From Candidozyma auris (taxonomy: Eukaryota; Ascomycota; Pichiomycetes; Serinales; Metschnikowiaceae): 64,000 nt of DNA. Location: assembly GCF_003013715.1 (NCBI RefSeq), contig NC_072814.1:1984001-2048000 (forward strand), read 5' to 3'. The position numbers and the translations under genes are program-made. Positions 29,603-39,106 of this stretch are shown in pieces; positions within the stretch are counted from its first letter, which is position 1, and every line of letters starts with the position of its first letter. A model generated the notes under the pieces. The model saw only the letters and a program-made list of their open reading frames with translations. It was not told the DNA's origin and made no database searches.

Positions 29603-30023
29603 CACGCATCCGAGCAGCGGGTTGCAGAAAGAGGCAGGCAACAGACTGAAAGTATGAAGAAAGTAAAAGAGGGAGTTCATGTCGACCTTTGTAAATCCCT
29701 TCCTTTCCTAACTTGCTTTTTGAAAAAGTGTATATTGCTAGTTCGAGTTGCCTGCGAGGATCGTATCCTACAGAGAGCTTTCAGTTGCAGCCATCTAAAG
29801 GCCAGGAAGCCACTATCAGTACGAGTCATTGGTATTCTAATTATTTGTAAAACAACCTACTTGATTTTACAGCCGTTCCGCCTGAATCAAGAACCATACA
29901 TTTTTGCACCCAGTGTTCTATTCTTCACATTCTCGAGAACCCCATATTAATACCGTAACGATTAAAAGCTTTGCTCCGACAATTGGTTATCTTGCAGCTT
30001 CATTGAGCTTAGAATCTTTTTCA

Positions 30024-30041
30024 TTAGGGGTTAGGGGTTAG
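30024..30041 (+). promoter_or_regulatory. Tandem TTAGGGG (Tbf1-like) element
   Basis: Two and a half copies of TTAGGGG head to tail. On the other strand each reads CCCCTAA, close to the Tbf1 consensus ARCCCTAA. 328 bp upstream of the SET gene. Confidence 0.5.
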
Positions 30042-30368
30042 ATTATGAGATTTAACTTCCATGCATGAGTATACGATGGGAGCGTAATTTTGGAAAATGG
30101 ATGTTATTCGCAGCCAATTTTCTGAACCGTTTCTCGGAGTCCCTCAAAATAATAATAATAAAAAAAGTGTACGAGCTTTAAAAAAAAATACACTAAAAGG
30201 AAATTTTACAAGACTGAGCATTTCGAATGCTTCTTCACCATCAGTTACTCAAGAAAGACACCAAGTTCAGGTGTGCCTGAAATATATGATGGCTCCATAC
30301 ATTAGTGGGACGCCGAACATTACTTCATGCACTACTACAAGACATTCCATTCACATTCTTTTTCTATA

Positions 30369-31769
30369 ATGACCAAGCTTGAAGCGCTAATAGCCTGGGC
30401 ACGGCTGCAGGGGGCCTCTTTGGACCATAGAATCAAAGTTGAACTGTCACTGCTAGGAGGATTGGGCATCATTGCCACGCAAGACATCCCCGAAGATTCC
30501 ATAGTGCTCCGAGTTCCTCAGAGTAGCACCTACGACATACAGACTCTCCTAGAATACACAGAAGAACTCAAGAAGCAAAATGAAGATGTCAGCAAGGTCA
30601 TCAATGGTGTCCTTACACTGATCTCAAGTCCCACGGAGACTACGGTGATACGAGGGTATGTATGGAGTTTCTCGATTTTGCAGTCGATGGGCGTCAGCAT
30701 GGACCTCATCAAGCCATATATGGATATACTTCTCTCGACGGAGATTTTTGACGTTGAAGAGGACTTGGAACTGAGCGATAGCTTTGTTCAATGGCAAATC
30801 AATCAAAAAAAGAGGGTGATCGCAGAACATACAGATATCGTCAGGGCACATCCAGAGCTAGCGCAGCACCTCAGTCCCAAGGATGCCTTTCGACTCCACC
30901 AAGCAGTGAAATCACGCGTTCTTGAAATACCACATGCCTTGGAAGGGGACGAGAAGTATCAATTCACCACACGCGTCACGCTTGTTCCCATGCTAGATTT
31001 TGCCAATCACGCTCGGGACAATAATGCGGTGTTCGACGTAGATAAGGAAACGAAAGAGGTCATTCTCCGTGTTACTAGGGACGTGTCCAAAAGCACAGAG
31101 ATCTGCATCTGTTACTCGCCGTCAAACGATATGGGCATGTTTTTCCGGACCTACGGTTTCATTCCCTCAGTTGGCGAGTACGAGTGGGTGTTGCCCAACT
31201 TCAACGAGATCGTCAATTGCACGAAAAACACCGAAAACGAGGACTACTTGAGAATGGCCAAGTGGCTCCGAGTGACGCCAAAAGTAACGCTACATGCGTC
31301 AAAAGAAGATGTAAAAGTGGACCTCACCGAATCCCGGCTACCCCTTCTCATGATACCAGGCCTCACCTACTATGCCGGGTGGAGGAACGAGAAAGCAGAC
31401 ATAGAAGAGGACGAGCAAGACATTGAAGAATTGATCGTAGAGGAAGAAGAAAACGGCGTCATCTTGTCTACCGAAACAGCCTACGGTGTCGTTTATGAGG
31501 ACGCCTACGTAAGCGTGCCAAACATTTTGGAGCAAACGTGGGAAGATTCCGAGAACGGGATACGCGAGCTCGTCAAGCTCACTATACCTTTGCTCACTAG
31601 GGCTGCCGAAGCGAGCAAAAGTGCCGATACTACAACCTTGGCTGCCACCGCCATACAGCACGACACTCAGCAAATGAGAAACTATTTTCGGGTGAAACAC
31701 GAGCTTCTAACGCACCTTCTCGAACATTCCACTCGTGACTTTATTGACATGATAAGTCACTTGCAGTAA
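30369..31769 (+). CDS. SET-domain protein lysine methyltransferase
   Basis: 466 residues from ATG 30369 (the longer frame to 30327 includes 14 unlikely residues). A split SET domain of the SETD6/Rubisco-methyltransferase type: N-terminal GGLGIIATQDIPEDSIVLRVP (about 24-44), then VPMLDFANHARDNN (about 206-219), the catalytic NH and ICICYSPSND near 245-255, followed by FFRTYGF. The C-terminal half is the helical substrate-binding domain and carries an acidic insertion (DIEEDEQDIEELIVEEEE). Yeast relatives are Efm1, Rkm1, Rkm2 and Ctm1, which modify eEF1A, ribosomal proteins or cytochrome c. I cannot choose the substrate; Efm1 or an Rkm enzyme seems most likely. Confidence 0.82.
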   Translation: MTKLEALIAWARLQGASLDHRIKVELSLLGGLGIIATQDIPEDSIVLRVPQSSTYDIQTLLEYTEELKKQNEDVSKVINGVLTLISSPTETTVIRGYVWSFSILQSMGVSMDLIKPYMDILLSTEIFDVEEDLELSDSFVQWQINQKKRVIAEHTDIVRAHPELAQHLSPKDAFRLHQAVKSRVLEIPHALEGDEKYQFTTRVTLVPMLDFANHARDNNAVFDVDKETKEVILRVTRDVSKSTEICICYSPSNDMGMFFRTYGFIPSVGEYEWVLPNFNEIVNCTKNTENEDYLRMAKWLRVTPKVTLHASKEDVKVDLTESRLPLLMIPGLTYYAGWRNEKADIEEDEQDIEELIVEEEENGVILSTETAYGVVYEDAYVSVPNILEQTWEDSENGIRELVKLTIPLLTRAAEASKSADTTTLAATAIQHDTQQMRNYFRVKHELLTHLLEHSTRDFIDMISHLQ

Positions 31770-31939
31770 CGTCATGAGATTTAAAAATTTACTAATCTCG
31801 ATCCTGCCGTTTTGGTAACCTTTTCCTGTTTCTATGCTCGTTTGTAAGCAACAAGTGTGGATGTGTACCTTGTCGAAAAAAAAAGTCTAGTGCCCGGTGC
31901 TTAGTTAATGCAGGGCAGGGATCTTTTTTCTCCCGCGAG

Positions 31940-31946
31940 TATATAA
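31940..31946 (+). promoter_or_regulatory. TATA box of thioredoxin gene
   Basis: TATATAA 59 bp upstream of the thioredoxin ATG, in a short 235-bp spacer. Confidence 0.6.
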
Positions 31947-32004
31947 TGAGGCCCACCTGCCATTATTTTTTGAACGCACCTCAAATAAAACAGCAATTGT
32001 CATA

Positions 32005-32316
32005 ATGGTCTCTCAAGTTGCCTCCAAATCCGAATTCCAAGAAGCTCTCAAGCACGACGGTTTGGTCGTCGTTGACTTCTTCGCCACCTGGTGTGGTCCT
32101 TGTAAGATGATTGCTCCATTGTTGGACAAATTCTCCAAGGAGTACCCATCTGCTAAGTTCGTCAAGGTTGACGTTGACGAGGTTGGTGAGGTTGCCCAGG
32201 AGTACGAGGTTTCTTCTATGCCAACCATCATCTTCTTCAAGAACGGCGAGATCGTCCAGAAGGTGATTGGTGCCAACCCTAACGCTTTGAAGCAGGCCTT
32301 GGCTGCGAACGCTTAG
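32005..32316 (+). CDS. TRX1: Thioredoxin
   Basis: 103 residues, the usual length of cytosolic yeast thioredoxins. Active site WCGPC with Cys30 and Cys33, preceded by VVVDFFAT; the cis-proline lies in SMPT and the GA(N)P-like VIGANP follows. It reduces disulfides in ribonucleotide reductase, PAPS reductase and peroxiredoxins, using NADPH via thioredoxin reductase. No targeting leader, so cytosolic (Trx1/Trx2 class). Codon use is strongly biased to preferred yeast codons and there is no CTG, indicating high expression. Confidence 0.96.
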   Translation: MVSQVASKSEFQEALKHDGLVVVDFFATWCGPCKMIAPLLDKFSKEYPSAKFVKVDVDEVGEVAQEYEVSSMPTIIFFKNGEIVQKVIGANPNALKQALAANA

Positions 32317-32568
32317 AGCATGTATACTAAATGAAAGAAATTGATAGATCAATTTGTTGTAGAATCCTTCATTTGCACAACTGGTAGCCTTTCGTTTCAG
32401 CACATTCAAGAACGTGCTTCAGCATGTAGGTCGACTAATTTCTTGCTATTGCTCGTCAGTAGCCGTGCCCTCAATTCGCCGATGTCCTACTACAGTACGT
32501 TTCCTTAAACCATTTTATCATTATAATAAACCTATTTCCCAAATATTAAACCCGTCAAACATAGTACG

Positions 32569-35217
32569 TTAATTTTCACCTTCGTTCACACTTGAGATGA
32601 AGTCATTGACAATTTTTAAGTTTTCCACATGCTCATTGGTATCATGGAGAACATGATACACGAGGGTATCGTAGATTAAGTAGTATTGTCTCATAGTCTG
32701 CACCATCAGTACTCTTTGACGACGCAAATTGTTCACCATGTGATACACGGGGTTCTGTGGAAAATTAAAAGAGCCCCCGTTGTACTTCGAGAGGTTGATA
32801 ATGGTGTCAACTGCGCAGAACACACCAGTCCGACCACATCCAGCAGAGCAGTGAGTGATGGTGTGGTACTTTGATTTCTTGGCGATTTTGCCGAGAACAT
32901 TTCTTTTGATGGTAACAAGATCCATTAAGTCCTTGCAATCTACTGAGCTACTCATGTCAGCCCAATTGCACAAGTGAATTTGCAATGCCCGATGCGAGAC
33001 TCCACAATCAGATCTGACCTTGAATGAGCGTAAAACCAAATTACCATACGTCTCCTCGCCTTCGAGCTCGACTCGTAATACGTTTTCACCTGACCGGTAG
33101 ATGCCTGCCTCCCAAAAAGGCGAACACTTGTGAACTCCATTTTCAACCTCTCCAGAGAGCGAGATTATCAAGAGACATTTTTGATTGATGACACACTTCC
33201 AAAAGTCACCGATTGTCTCTCTCAAAGGACCTTGCGTTGCAATATATCTCAACTCCCCAAGGTCACTTTTGAAAAAGTTACCACTTAAAACTTTATCCAA
33301 AGAATGAACCGGATCCAAGTATGATGCATTGATATAGTCGCATCCGTGTTGCCACGATTTGACTCTTGAACCATCTGTCAAGCGCACACGAGAGTGATCA
33401 AACAAAAAAATATCCTTATAGCGATTCTTGTGACCGTAATCAAGCCCACAATTGATCTGTGGGCAAGGCTCCGTAGAGCCGCCTGGAGTGGATACCTCAG
33501 CGATTTTATCTCCGTGAAAGGAGAATGCACCGTTAAGTCTATCCTTCTCACATCTTTCAAGCTTGTTGAACTCCTCAGTAACCAAAGATGATTGCTTTTC
33601 AACAGCTTGAAGCCATGGTGGCAACCGTTTCATTTCATCTTCCGTCACTTTAGACAAGGAGAACTCTTCAGCAACTGGAGTCACCATACTTTCAAACACC
33701 TCTTCATTGTGCCGTATTTTGAATTTTGTCAGCGGAATGCTCTGCGGCAATTTGAAGTTGGAGACAGGTGTCGATACATCCTGAAAAGTTACAACTGGAA
33801 CTCCCGTTAGTGATTGCGACCGTCTTTGTTGTAAAGGACTACGTTTAGCGGTGGTGTCGATCGTAAGCGAAGGCCTCGCAGTGGTAGAAGCACCACTGCA
33901 GCCTATAGTTTGCGGTTTGACAGCAAGATTGTCAATATCAATCATTTTTTCCTTACCAGTGTCGATAAATTTATCCGCCTGAGTGGTGAAAGAGGTGAAA
34001 GGTTCATCAATCAAGTATATGGTTGGCCCGTTGTGGGTATCCCAACAAGAACCATCCACCAATTTTTTGCACATGTGATAGATGTTGCTGGAGCTGCCGT
34101 AGGCATCATAAACAAGAATTGGAGGCATGCTCTGGTCACCTTGAAGAGGATAATGATGCATATAATTTTGGAAGATCGTTTTTTCATAAGTTGGCAAGGA
34201 GTTCATGCATCGTGAGAAGTTGAAATTTGCTCTTTTGAGTAGCGTCAGAGGTAGACACACGTTAATAGAACCAGTGATATGCCCTTTGAGGAAGTCTGCG
34301 AAAGGTCGTATATCGATGACCAATACACTATGAAGCTTTGTTGACTCAACAATATGCCTGGCCCTCAAGACCGCCATTGCTTCATCTCTAGTAATATATT
34401 TGATGGAATTCGATAATCCCACGATACTCTCACGCAAGTTTTCTTGCACGGGTAGACTGCTTAGACGTCTGATCTGCTCAGACTTGATAGAGGCAACAAA
34501 GTCGCCTCTGGTATGCAAATTCGGTTGCGTGGGATGTTTCGTTATCACTGGAGCATTGAACAGTGGGCCCGACAGCGAGAGGGGTGTTGTATTGGTCTGT
34601 TTGAGTGGAGAAGCACGGAAGGAAGACGCCACTGGAGTGAATGGATTCTCCTCTGGGAAGTTGAAGGACGGCGTTGTAGCAGAGGCACACTTTTTGGGCT
34701 CCTCCTCGTCGTACTCGTAGAGAGGTTCCCTCACGGCCAGAGGAAATGTAGACGACAGGGGCTGCTGAAACGAGCGTCTGGGCACATTTAGCTTCAACAG
34801 CACCACTTTTCGTTTTGACGGCGAGGACTGCTGAGAGCACTCTTCTATGAGGGTATCAGTTGACAAGGAAAGGTCAGCCAGGGAGATGGAGGAGTCGCCC
34901 ACGGCGGTGGAGTCCGAGGTGAGGGACAGGATGCTGTTGGCGGCGTTCTTATGCCACTTTGGCTTGGAGAAGGTGGACGAGGCGCCCGAGTCGCCACGCG
35001 TGTGGCCCTTGGTGTGCGCCAGCAGGATGTTGGAGAAGTAGTCGGCGCTGTCAAAGGTGAGAAGAGGCGACTGGAGATGGAGCTTCGACATGGAGTCGTT
35101 GACGTCGCATGCATCTAGAGAGAAGTAGTCCAGCTTTTCACTCTTGGGCACCTTGAGAGAGCCTCCAGGCGTATACTGAGGGAACTTGTACCCGGTGCAA
35201 CAGGGACTAGTGCTCAT
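32569..35217 (-). CDS. PTP3: Tyrosine phosphatase, Ptp2/Ptp3 type
   Basis: 882 residues; S. cerevisiae Ptp3 has 928 and Ptp2 750. A rhodanese/CH2-like MAPK-docking domain (about 278-415) with VIDIRPFADFLKGHI is followed by a classical PTP domain (about 590-870). Catalytic signature HCSAGCGRTG places the nucleophile at Cys790. The PTP domain also has YINASY and the Q-loop region VQTMRQYYLIY. These phosphatases dephosphorylate the Tyr of Hog1 and Fus3/Kss1-type MAP kinases. The first 270 residues are Ser/Thr-rich. A CTG at 34246-34248 encodes the residue that is Ser in the conserved CIPSTLLKR block. Ptp2 versus Ptp3 not separable with certainty; length favours Ptp3. Confidence 0.85.
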   Translation of the reverse strand: MSTSPCCTGYKFPQYTPGGSLKVPKSEKLDYFSLDACDVNDSMSKLHLQSPLLTFDSADYFSNILLAHTKGHTRGDSGASSTFSKPKWHKNAANSILSLTSDSTAVGDSSISLADLSLSTDTLIEECSQQSSPSKRKVVLLKLNVPRRSFQQPLSSTFPLAVREPLYEYDEEEPKKCASATTPSFNFPEENPFTPVASSFRASPLKQTNTTPLSLSGPLFNAPVITKHPTQPNLHTRGDFVASIKSEQIRRLSSLPVQENLRESIVGLSNSIKYITRDEAMAVLRARHIVESTKLHSVLVIDIRPFADFLKGHITGSINVCLPLTLLKRANFNFSRCMNSLPTYEKTIFQNYMHHYPLQGDQSMPPILVYDAYGSSSNIYHMCKKLVDGSCWDTHNGPTIYLIDEPFTSFTTQADKFIDTGKEKMIDIDNLAVKPQTIGCSGASTTARPSLTIDTTAKRSPLQQRRSQSLTGVPVVTFQDVSTPVSNFKLPQSIPLTKFKIRHNEEVFESMVTPVAEEFSLSKVTEDEMKRLPPWLQAVEKQSSLVTEEFNKLERCEKDRLNGAFSFHGDKIAEVSTPGGSTEPCPQINCGLDYGHKNRYKDIFLFDHSRVRLTDGSRVKSWQHGCDYINASYLDPVHSLDKVLSGNFFKSDLGELRYIATQGPLRETIGDFWKCVINQKCLLIISLSGEVENGVHKCSPFWEAGIYRSGENVLRVELEGEETYGNLVLRSFKVRSDCGVSHRALQIHLCNWADMSSSVDCKDLMDLVTIKRNVLGKIAKKSKYHTITHCSAGCGRTGVFCAVDTIINLSKYNGGSFNFPQNPVYHMVNNLRRQRVLMVQTMRQYYLIYDTLVYHVLHDTNEHVENLKIVNDFISSVNEGEN

Positions 35218-36690
35218 TGAACGGTGGTGGGAGTGAGTGGGAGGATGGGTGGGTGGTAGTTGGATGGAACTTTAAGTAGGGGGACCGAAAGGAGGAATAT
35301 TGAAAAGACAGGTGATGTGATTTCAGTAAAGAAAGCAGCAGGCGTGCGAAGAGCCGTTTGTGAGATTTCAGTCTAGCTAAAAGAAAGCAGATGTGGGTAA
35401 TTCAGGGTGAGTAAGACTTTGGTTGAAACTAATAGTGCCGAGGAATGTAAACACCTGCTTATAGAAGGGCGAGCGAAGGGCACCACTCACACACACAAAA
35501 AAAAAAAGAAAGTGCGAGCCGAAACTATGACGTAGGGGGCGCTCGCACAGCAGGTAAAACAGGGAGGCCGAAAAAAAAAGTACACAATTTACGGGAAGCC
35601 TCCCAGCCATGCAGCGCAGCCGAGACAGCCAACCGATGAGAGAATACAGAGAACAGTGATTTGGACACCAAAATATTTTACCCCCAAAAGCTGAGCAGCA
35701 CCCTCTCCTATCTGTCCTACGATGGCCGTTTGATCCCTTTTTTAGAATTGCCTGTGGCGGTGCTGGCTTCTTTGTCTCTTTGTCTGGGGAACAAACCAGT
35801 GGACAAGACGTTAATGACGTGCACTAGACGCAAATCTTCTTCACTGGAGGGACCTTCGTTCTAGCCCGCTGCCCTGGGCGCGCTCCACAATAGCTGAGGA
35901 CGGGGGATCTCTTTTTTTATTTTTCGCACCCAGGCCCAAGGGGCCACTTGCGAGAAAAGAAGACCATGAATTGGTTATGCTTTTTATGTCTTTGATTGTG
36001 TTATATCCAAATGTGTCCTCTTGGGCTATTATCATGCTTTCCTCCTTGAGGTTTCTTAGTGAGCGATGGAGGGGGAGGGACCAAGGCCCTATGGGCCTCG
36101 AGAGTGGGCCTGCGAAAAAAATGTTCTCGCCCCACGACGCTCGATGTTTCACTCACGCCGCCGGGGTAAAAAACCTGCGCGAAGGAGTCGCTGCTGGCTG
36201 GCTGGCTGCCTGCCTTTCTGGCTGGGGTCGCTTTTCTTCTCCCGGCTCGTCTGTTGCCAATTCCACTTTTCACTTGCTGGCGGGGACTCAAGCCAACTCC
36301 ACGAGATCAGAGCGCTCCCTTGTTTTGGGATTGGGCTTCTGTCCCCTGTATCCTGGCTCCTGGCCCTCATTGGGTGTTTGGAGGGCTTTTTGGTTTTCTC
36401 GAGACACAGTTTCGCACATTAGCCATTTTGCAGCCATTCGAGCCGTGGCAGCACCGGCCAATATCCTAATGCCTTGCCCGTAGATGGTCTACATGAGGAG
36501 GTTGAAAAGCAATTCTTCTTTCTTTATTTGTTTCCGTATACTTTTTCATAGCCTTGCAGTGGAATGCGGGAGCCTGAAGTACTCCTCTGGGTACTGCCCT
36601 GATCCTCCTATATATGGGTGAAGATCACATTCACATCACCACCTATACACCTCTACCGTGAACGACACCTGCGTCTTCACCACCCCCTTT
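35218..36690. other. Intergenic: long PTP upstream region with GC-rich block
   Basis: 1473 bp. Near the gene are A-rich tracts (35500-35512, 35570-35580). From about 36050 to 36480 the DNA is clearly richer in G and C, has repeated GGCTG/CCTGC words (36190-36225), and supports overlapping open frames on both strands, none with a recognisable protein. TTTTGCAGCCA occurs at 36426-36436. A non-coding RNA or a remnant gene is possible; I recognise neither. Confidence 0.4.
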
Positions 36691-38064
36691 TTATCTTTTA
36701 CGCCGCTTTGGCGCTTCGTCCTCGTCTCTAATCACCCCGTTCTCGATATCAGCAAAGCTCCTTGACTTCCGCCGGCGCAACCTATTCTCGTACTTCCCTC
36801 CAGTTTCGGGATGCCTGTTCTCCGACTGTCTCCCTGCCCGGGCCCCCTCAATGTTATCTGGCTGTGTATGGCTTACAATACCTCGACGTGAAGTTTGCTT
36901 CTCCGACGCCTTCTGCCCAGAGCGATTGGGCTCTGCCTTTTGGTTTGACAGACTGGGCGTGTTACCACGAGAAGGGTTGTCACTGTCACCCTCTTCTTCG
37001 ACCTCTCCCTCAAATAGATGAGCATTTGGCACGTCCTGACGTGCCAGTTCCACAAGCTCACGATACTCCCCAGCATCGTGAGCAATGCCACTCCTGATAA
37101 GCTTTTTCATAAGCTCGCTGTTTTCTTCCTCATCCCTACTGGTAGATCCCTTGGCTGTCTCACTCCCCACAGAGGCAGTTCTGCTATGAGGCTGAGACTT
37201 GATTCGGGGAGTGCTGACGGCTTCGGTGGCATTTGCATGAACTGTGTTTAATGTGGAGCTCAACCCATCGAAGTACATCTCGTTGACGTTGAGCTGTCTT
37301 GATGGATCGAGGTCTTTCAGCCTTAGGTTTTTTAGACTGGCAAGACCTTCTTCATCTTGGAAATCATCAGGTAATATTTCGCCACACCGCAACGCTGCAG
37401 CATCCTGCGATGTGAACTCCTTCGTGTGTGCTATTCTGCTGTGATTAAGAAACCCTTGTGCTGAGGAGAAGTTGCTGCGATGACAATCGGGACATGTAAG
37501 TTTCACTATGATACCATCAGTTCTGCGGTATAAACATCCCGCCACTCGAAGACCTGGTCCAGCGATGCTTGGTCGAAGCGAAGACGTTGTGGATCTTGTT
37601 CTGTAATGACTTGGTTCAGGTGGAGCACTTTCAAAGACCGCCTCGTTGAATTTTGGTTGTTCCTGATACAGCTGTTGCTGAAGTTTTGTATAGCTCACCG
37701 ATAACGACTTGTTGAGAACATCGTAGTACTTTAGTGTGAAGTCATTTGGTTCGCTGTTGAAGGTGACTTCAGTGGGGACATCGAAAAACTTGCGAAGTGC
37801 AAGCATCTGGGCTTCACATTTGCCGATCTCTTCTTCAGTTAAGCGGAGCTCACGGTGTTTTAGTCTTATTTCAAGGTCAACCTGATTCATGAGGATGCTC
37901 CGAAGGGTCTCTGTTGGTATGTCATGTAGCTTCTTCATGAGGGTCTCTCTATCGATGACTGGCGCAGCATCTGGACATGCTGGCCGCTGGTCATGATCTT
38001 GGGACGTATGAGACATCTCAGACGGAGTAATATGTTCCTCTGGAGTCAACGGCGTTAGTCCCAT
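36691..38064 (-). CDS. AHC1: Ahc1-like ADA complex component
   Basis: 457 residues from ATG 38064. The recognisable core is at about 185-240: CLYRRTDGIIVKLTCPDC, then HRSNFSSAQGFLNHSRIAHT. This is a C2-H2-like zinc motif (CPDC with His pair) followed by FTSQDAAALRCG. The same core is what I recall for fungal Ahc1/YEATS-associated proteins; S. cerevisiae Ahc1 (566) is a structural subunit specific to the ADA histone acetyltransferase complex. The N terminus has helical segments (about 45-100) and the C-terminal 150 residues are basic and disordered, ending in a KRRKR nuclear-type signal. Family assignment is moderate. Confidence 0.65.
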   Translation of the reverse strand: MGLTPLTPEEHITPSEMSHTSQDHDQRPACPDAAPVIDRETLMKKLHDIPTETLRSILMNQVDLEIRLKHRELRLTEEEIGKCEAQMLALRKFFDVPTEVTFNSEPNDFTLKYYDVLNKSLSVSYTKLQQQLYQEQPKFNEAVFESAPPEPSHYRTRSTTSSLRPSIAGPGLRVAGCLYRRTDGIIVKLTCPDCHRSNFSSAQGFLNHSRIAHTKEFTSQDAAALRCGEILPDDFQDEEGLASLKNLRLKDLDPSRQLNVNEMYFDGLSSTLNTVHANATEAVSTPRIKSQPHSRTASVGSETAKGSTSRDEEENSELMKKLIRSGIAHDAGEYRELVELARQDVPNAHLFEGEVEEEGDSDNPSRGNTPSLSNQKAEPNRSGQKASEKQTSRRGIVSHTQPDNIEGARAGRQSENRHPETGGKYENRLRRRKSRSFADIENGVIRDEDEAPKRRKR

Positions 38065-38154
38065 ACTAGCTCTCAACAATGTACAAAAGAACTTAGTGGC
38101 GATAGTCGGTTCGAATTGTTAGGCTCACTGAAGGTGCTGTGCAGGTGTAGTGCC

Positions 38155-38962
38155 TCATATGGGGAACCTTTTGTATGGGAGAAGAGTCAAAGGATCGGGT
38201 CCAGGAGCGCATTTCGCAAGAAGACGTAGGTACAGCTGCTTGATCTCGTTTCGTTTTGAATTGGAAGGGGTATCGTTGTTTTTGAAGGATTCGACCACTA
38301 GGCTGGAAATGGCGACTTGTGCGATAGGATGTTTGGGTGCTGAAGTTTCGACTTGGTTCGAAGCTGCTTCGCTCTTGAAATTATGTGGATCCGTGGTCTG
38401 TTTTTTCCTTGGAGACGCTCTAATAACCTTTTGCGTAAAATAATCTGCGTTAGAGGTCTCCAAGGAGACGTCATTTGCAACTTTTTTTGTCGATGTAAGC
38501 CCTGAACCATGAGAAGAACGTTTAGCTAACAGAACTGGAGCAATTGATTTATGAGTAGCAGCTACTTTACCTTTTGTCAAAAGGTCATCATCTTGACCCA
38601 AATGCTTGAGCGTCGCTTTCTTCTCATCATTGGTGCTTATGTTGGTGCTGGTCTTTCGCACATGTTTATCATCACTTTCATTCACTTTGATCCCTGGTAC
38701 CATACCAGTACCCTCGGCTCTGTTCTTTTTAGGTGTTGAGCTAGCCTGAACCCCACTTGCCTTCCTGAAGATCTTATGAAGCTCATTGGTTGAGAAGTGG
38801 TCTGGGCTGGAAAATCCACATGGTGGCCGACGTTTGCGAGCTTTCTTGTTCTCCATAATCTGTCGTTTACGCTTGCTTTTATAACCTGCGGTTAGAAAAA
38901 AGAGCAAAAGGTCATCACGGGTGCATTGTACCTTTAAGTGTTCCTAACACATCGGTTTTCAT
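38155..38962 (-). CDS. Unrecognised basic protein, probably spliced
   Basis: Model: exon 1 38932-38962 (MKTDVLGTLK then G), 46-bp intron 38886-38931, exon 2 38155-38885; 253 residues. The unspliced alternative starts at ATG 38856 and gives 233. Support for splicing: a CTAACCGCAG branch/acceptor sits where the open frame meets upstream non-coding sequence, and joining it to the upstream ATG exon keeps frame, giving a continuous GYKSKRKRQ. Weak point: the donor is GTACAA, not GTATGT. The protein is Lys/Arg-rich near the N terminus (KKARKRRPP), probably nuclear, otherwise Ser/Thr/Lys-rich and disordered, with a more ordered C-terminal 30 residues ending LPYKRFPI. I do not recognise the family. 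Confidence 0.6.
38886..38931 (-). other. Candidate 46-bp intron
   Basis: Donor GTACAA at 38931-38926, T-rich tract, branch CTAAC and acceptor CGCAG ending at 38886. Five bases separate branch and acceptor end, like the other two introns in this window. The donor is non-canonical, so this needs RNA support. Confidence 0.5.
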
Positions 38963-39106
38963 AACCATATAAGTAGTAGTTGATGGCTGCGAAAAGAGTA
39001 GTGCCTACACTTTATATCGCACCGAAAAACAGATCTGACCAACGAGCTCCAGTTCAACACACTTGCCCTAGATATTGCTAAAGCTAATTCATAACGTTTT
39101 ATTAGA

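Larger units (their letters stand above)
29527..30368. other. Intergenic: divergent HCR1/SET gene region
   Basis: 842 bp. Contains CACGTG (29597), a tandem telomere-like word TTAGGGGTTAGGGGTTAG (30024-30041) and TTCGCAGCCA (30107-30116). A 116-codon frame at 29600-29950 has no sensible composition and is not called. Confidence 0.5.

Noticed and set aside
35971..36483. 170-codon plus-strand frame in the PTP upstream region
   Set aside because: Overlaps other frames on both strands, has erratic composition rich in Gly/Trp/Pro/Ser and no recognisable domain.
38100..38125. GGTTCGAATT as a tRNA B box
   Set aside because: No A box or cloverleaf can be formed around it; the same was true of other TTCGA words examined, so no tRNA gene is called.
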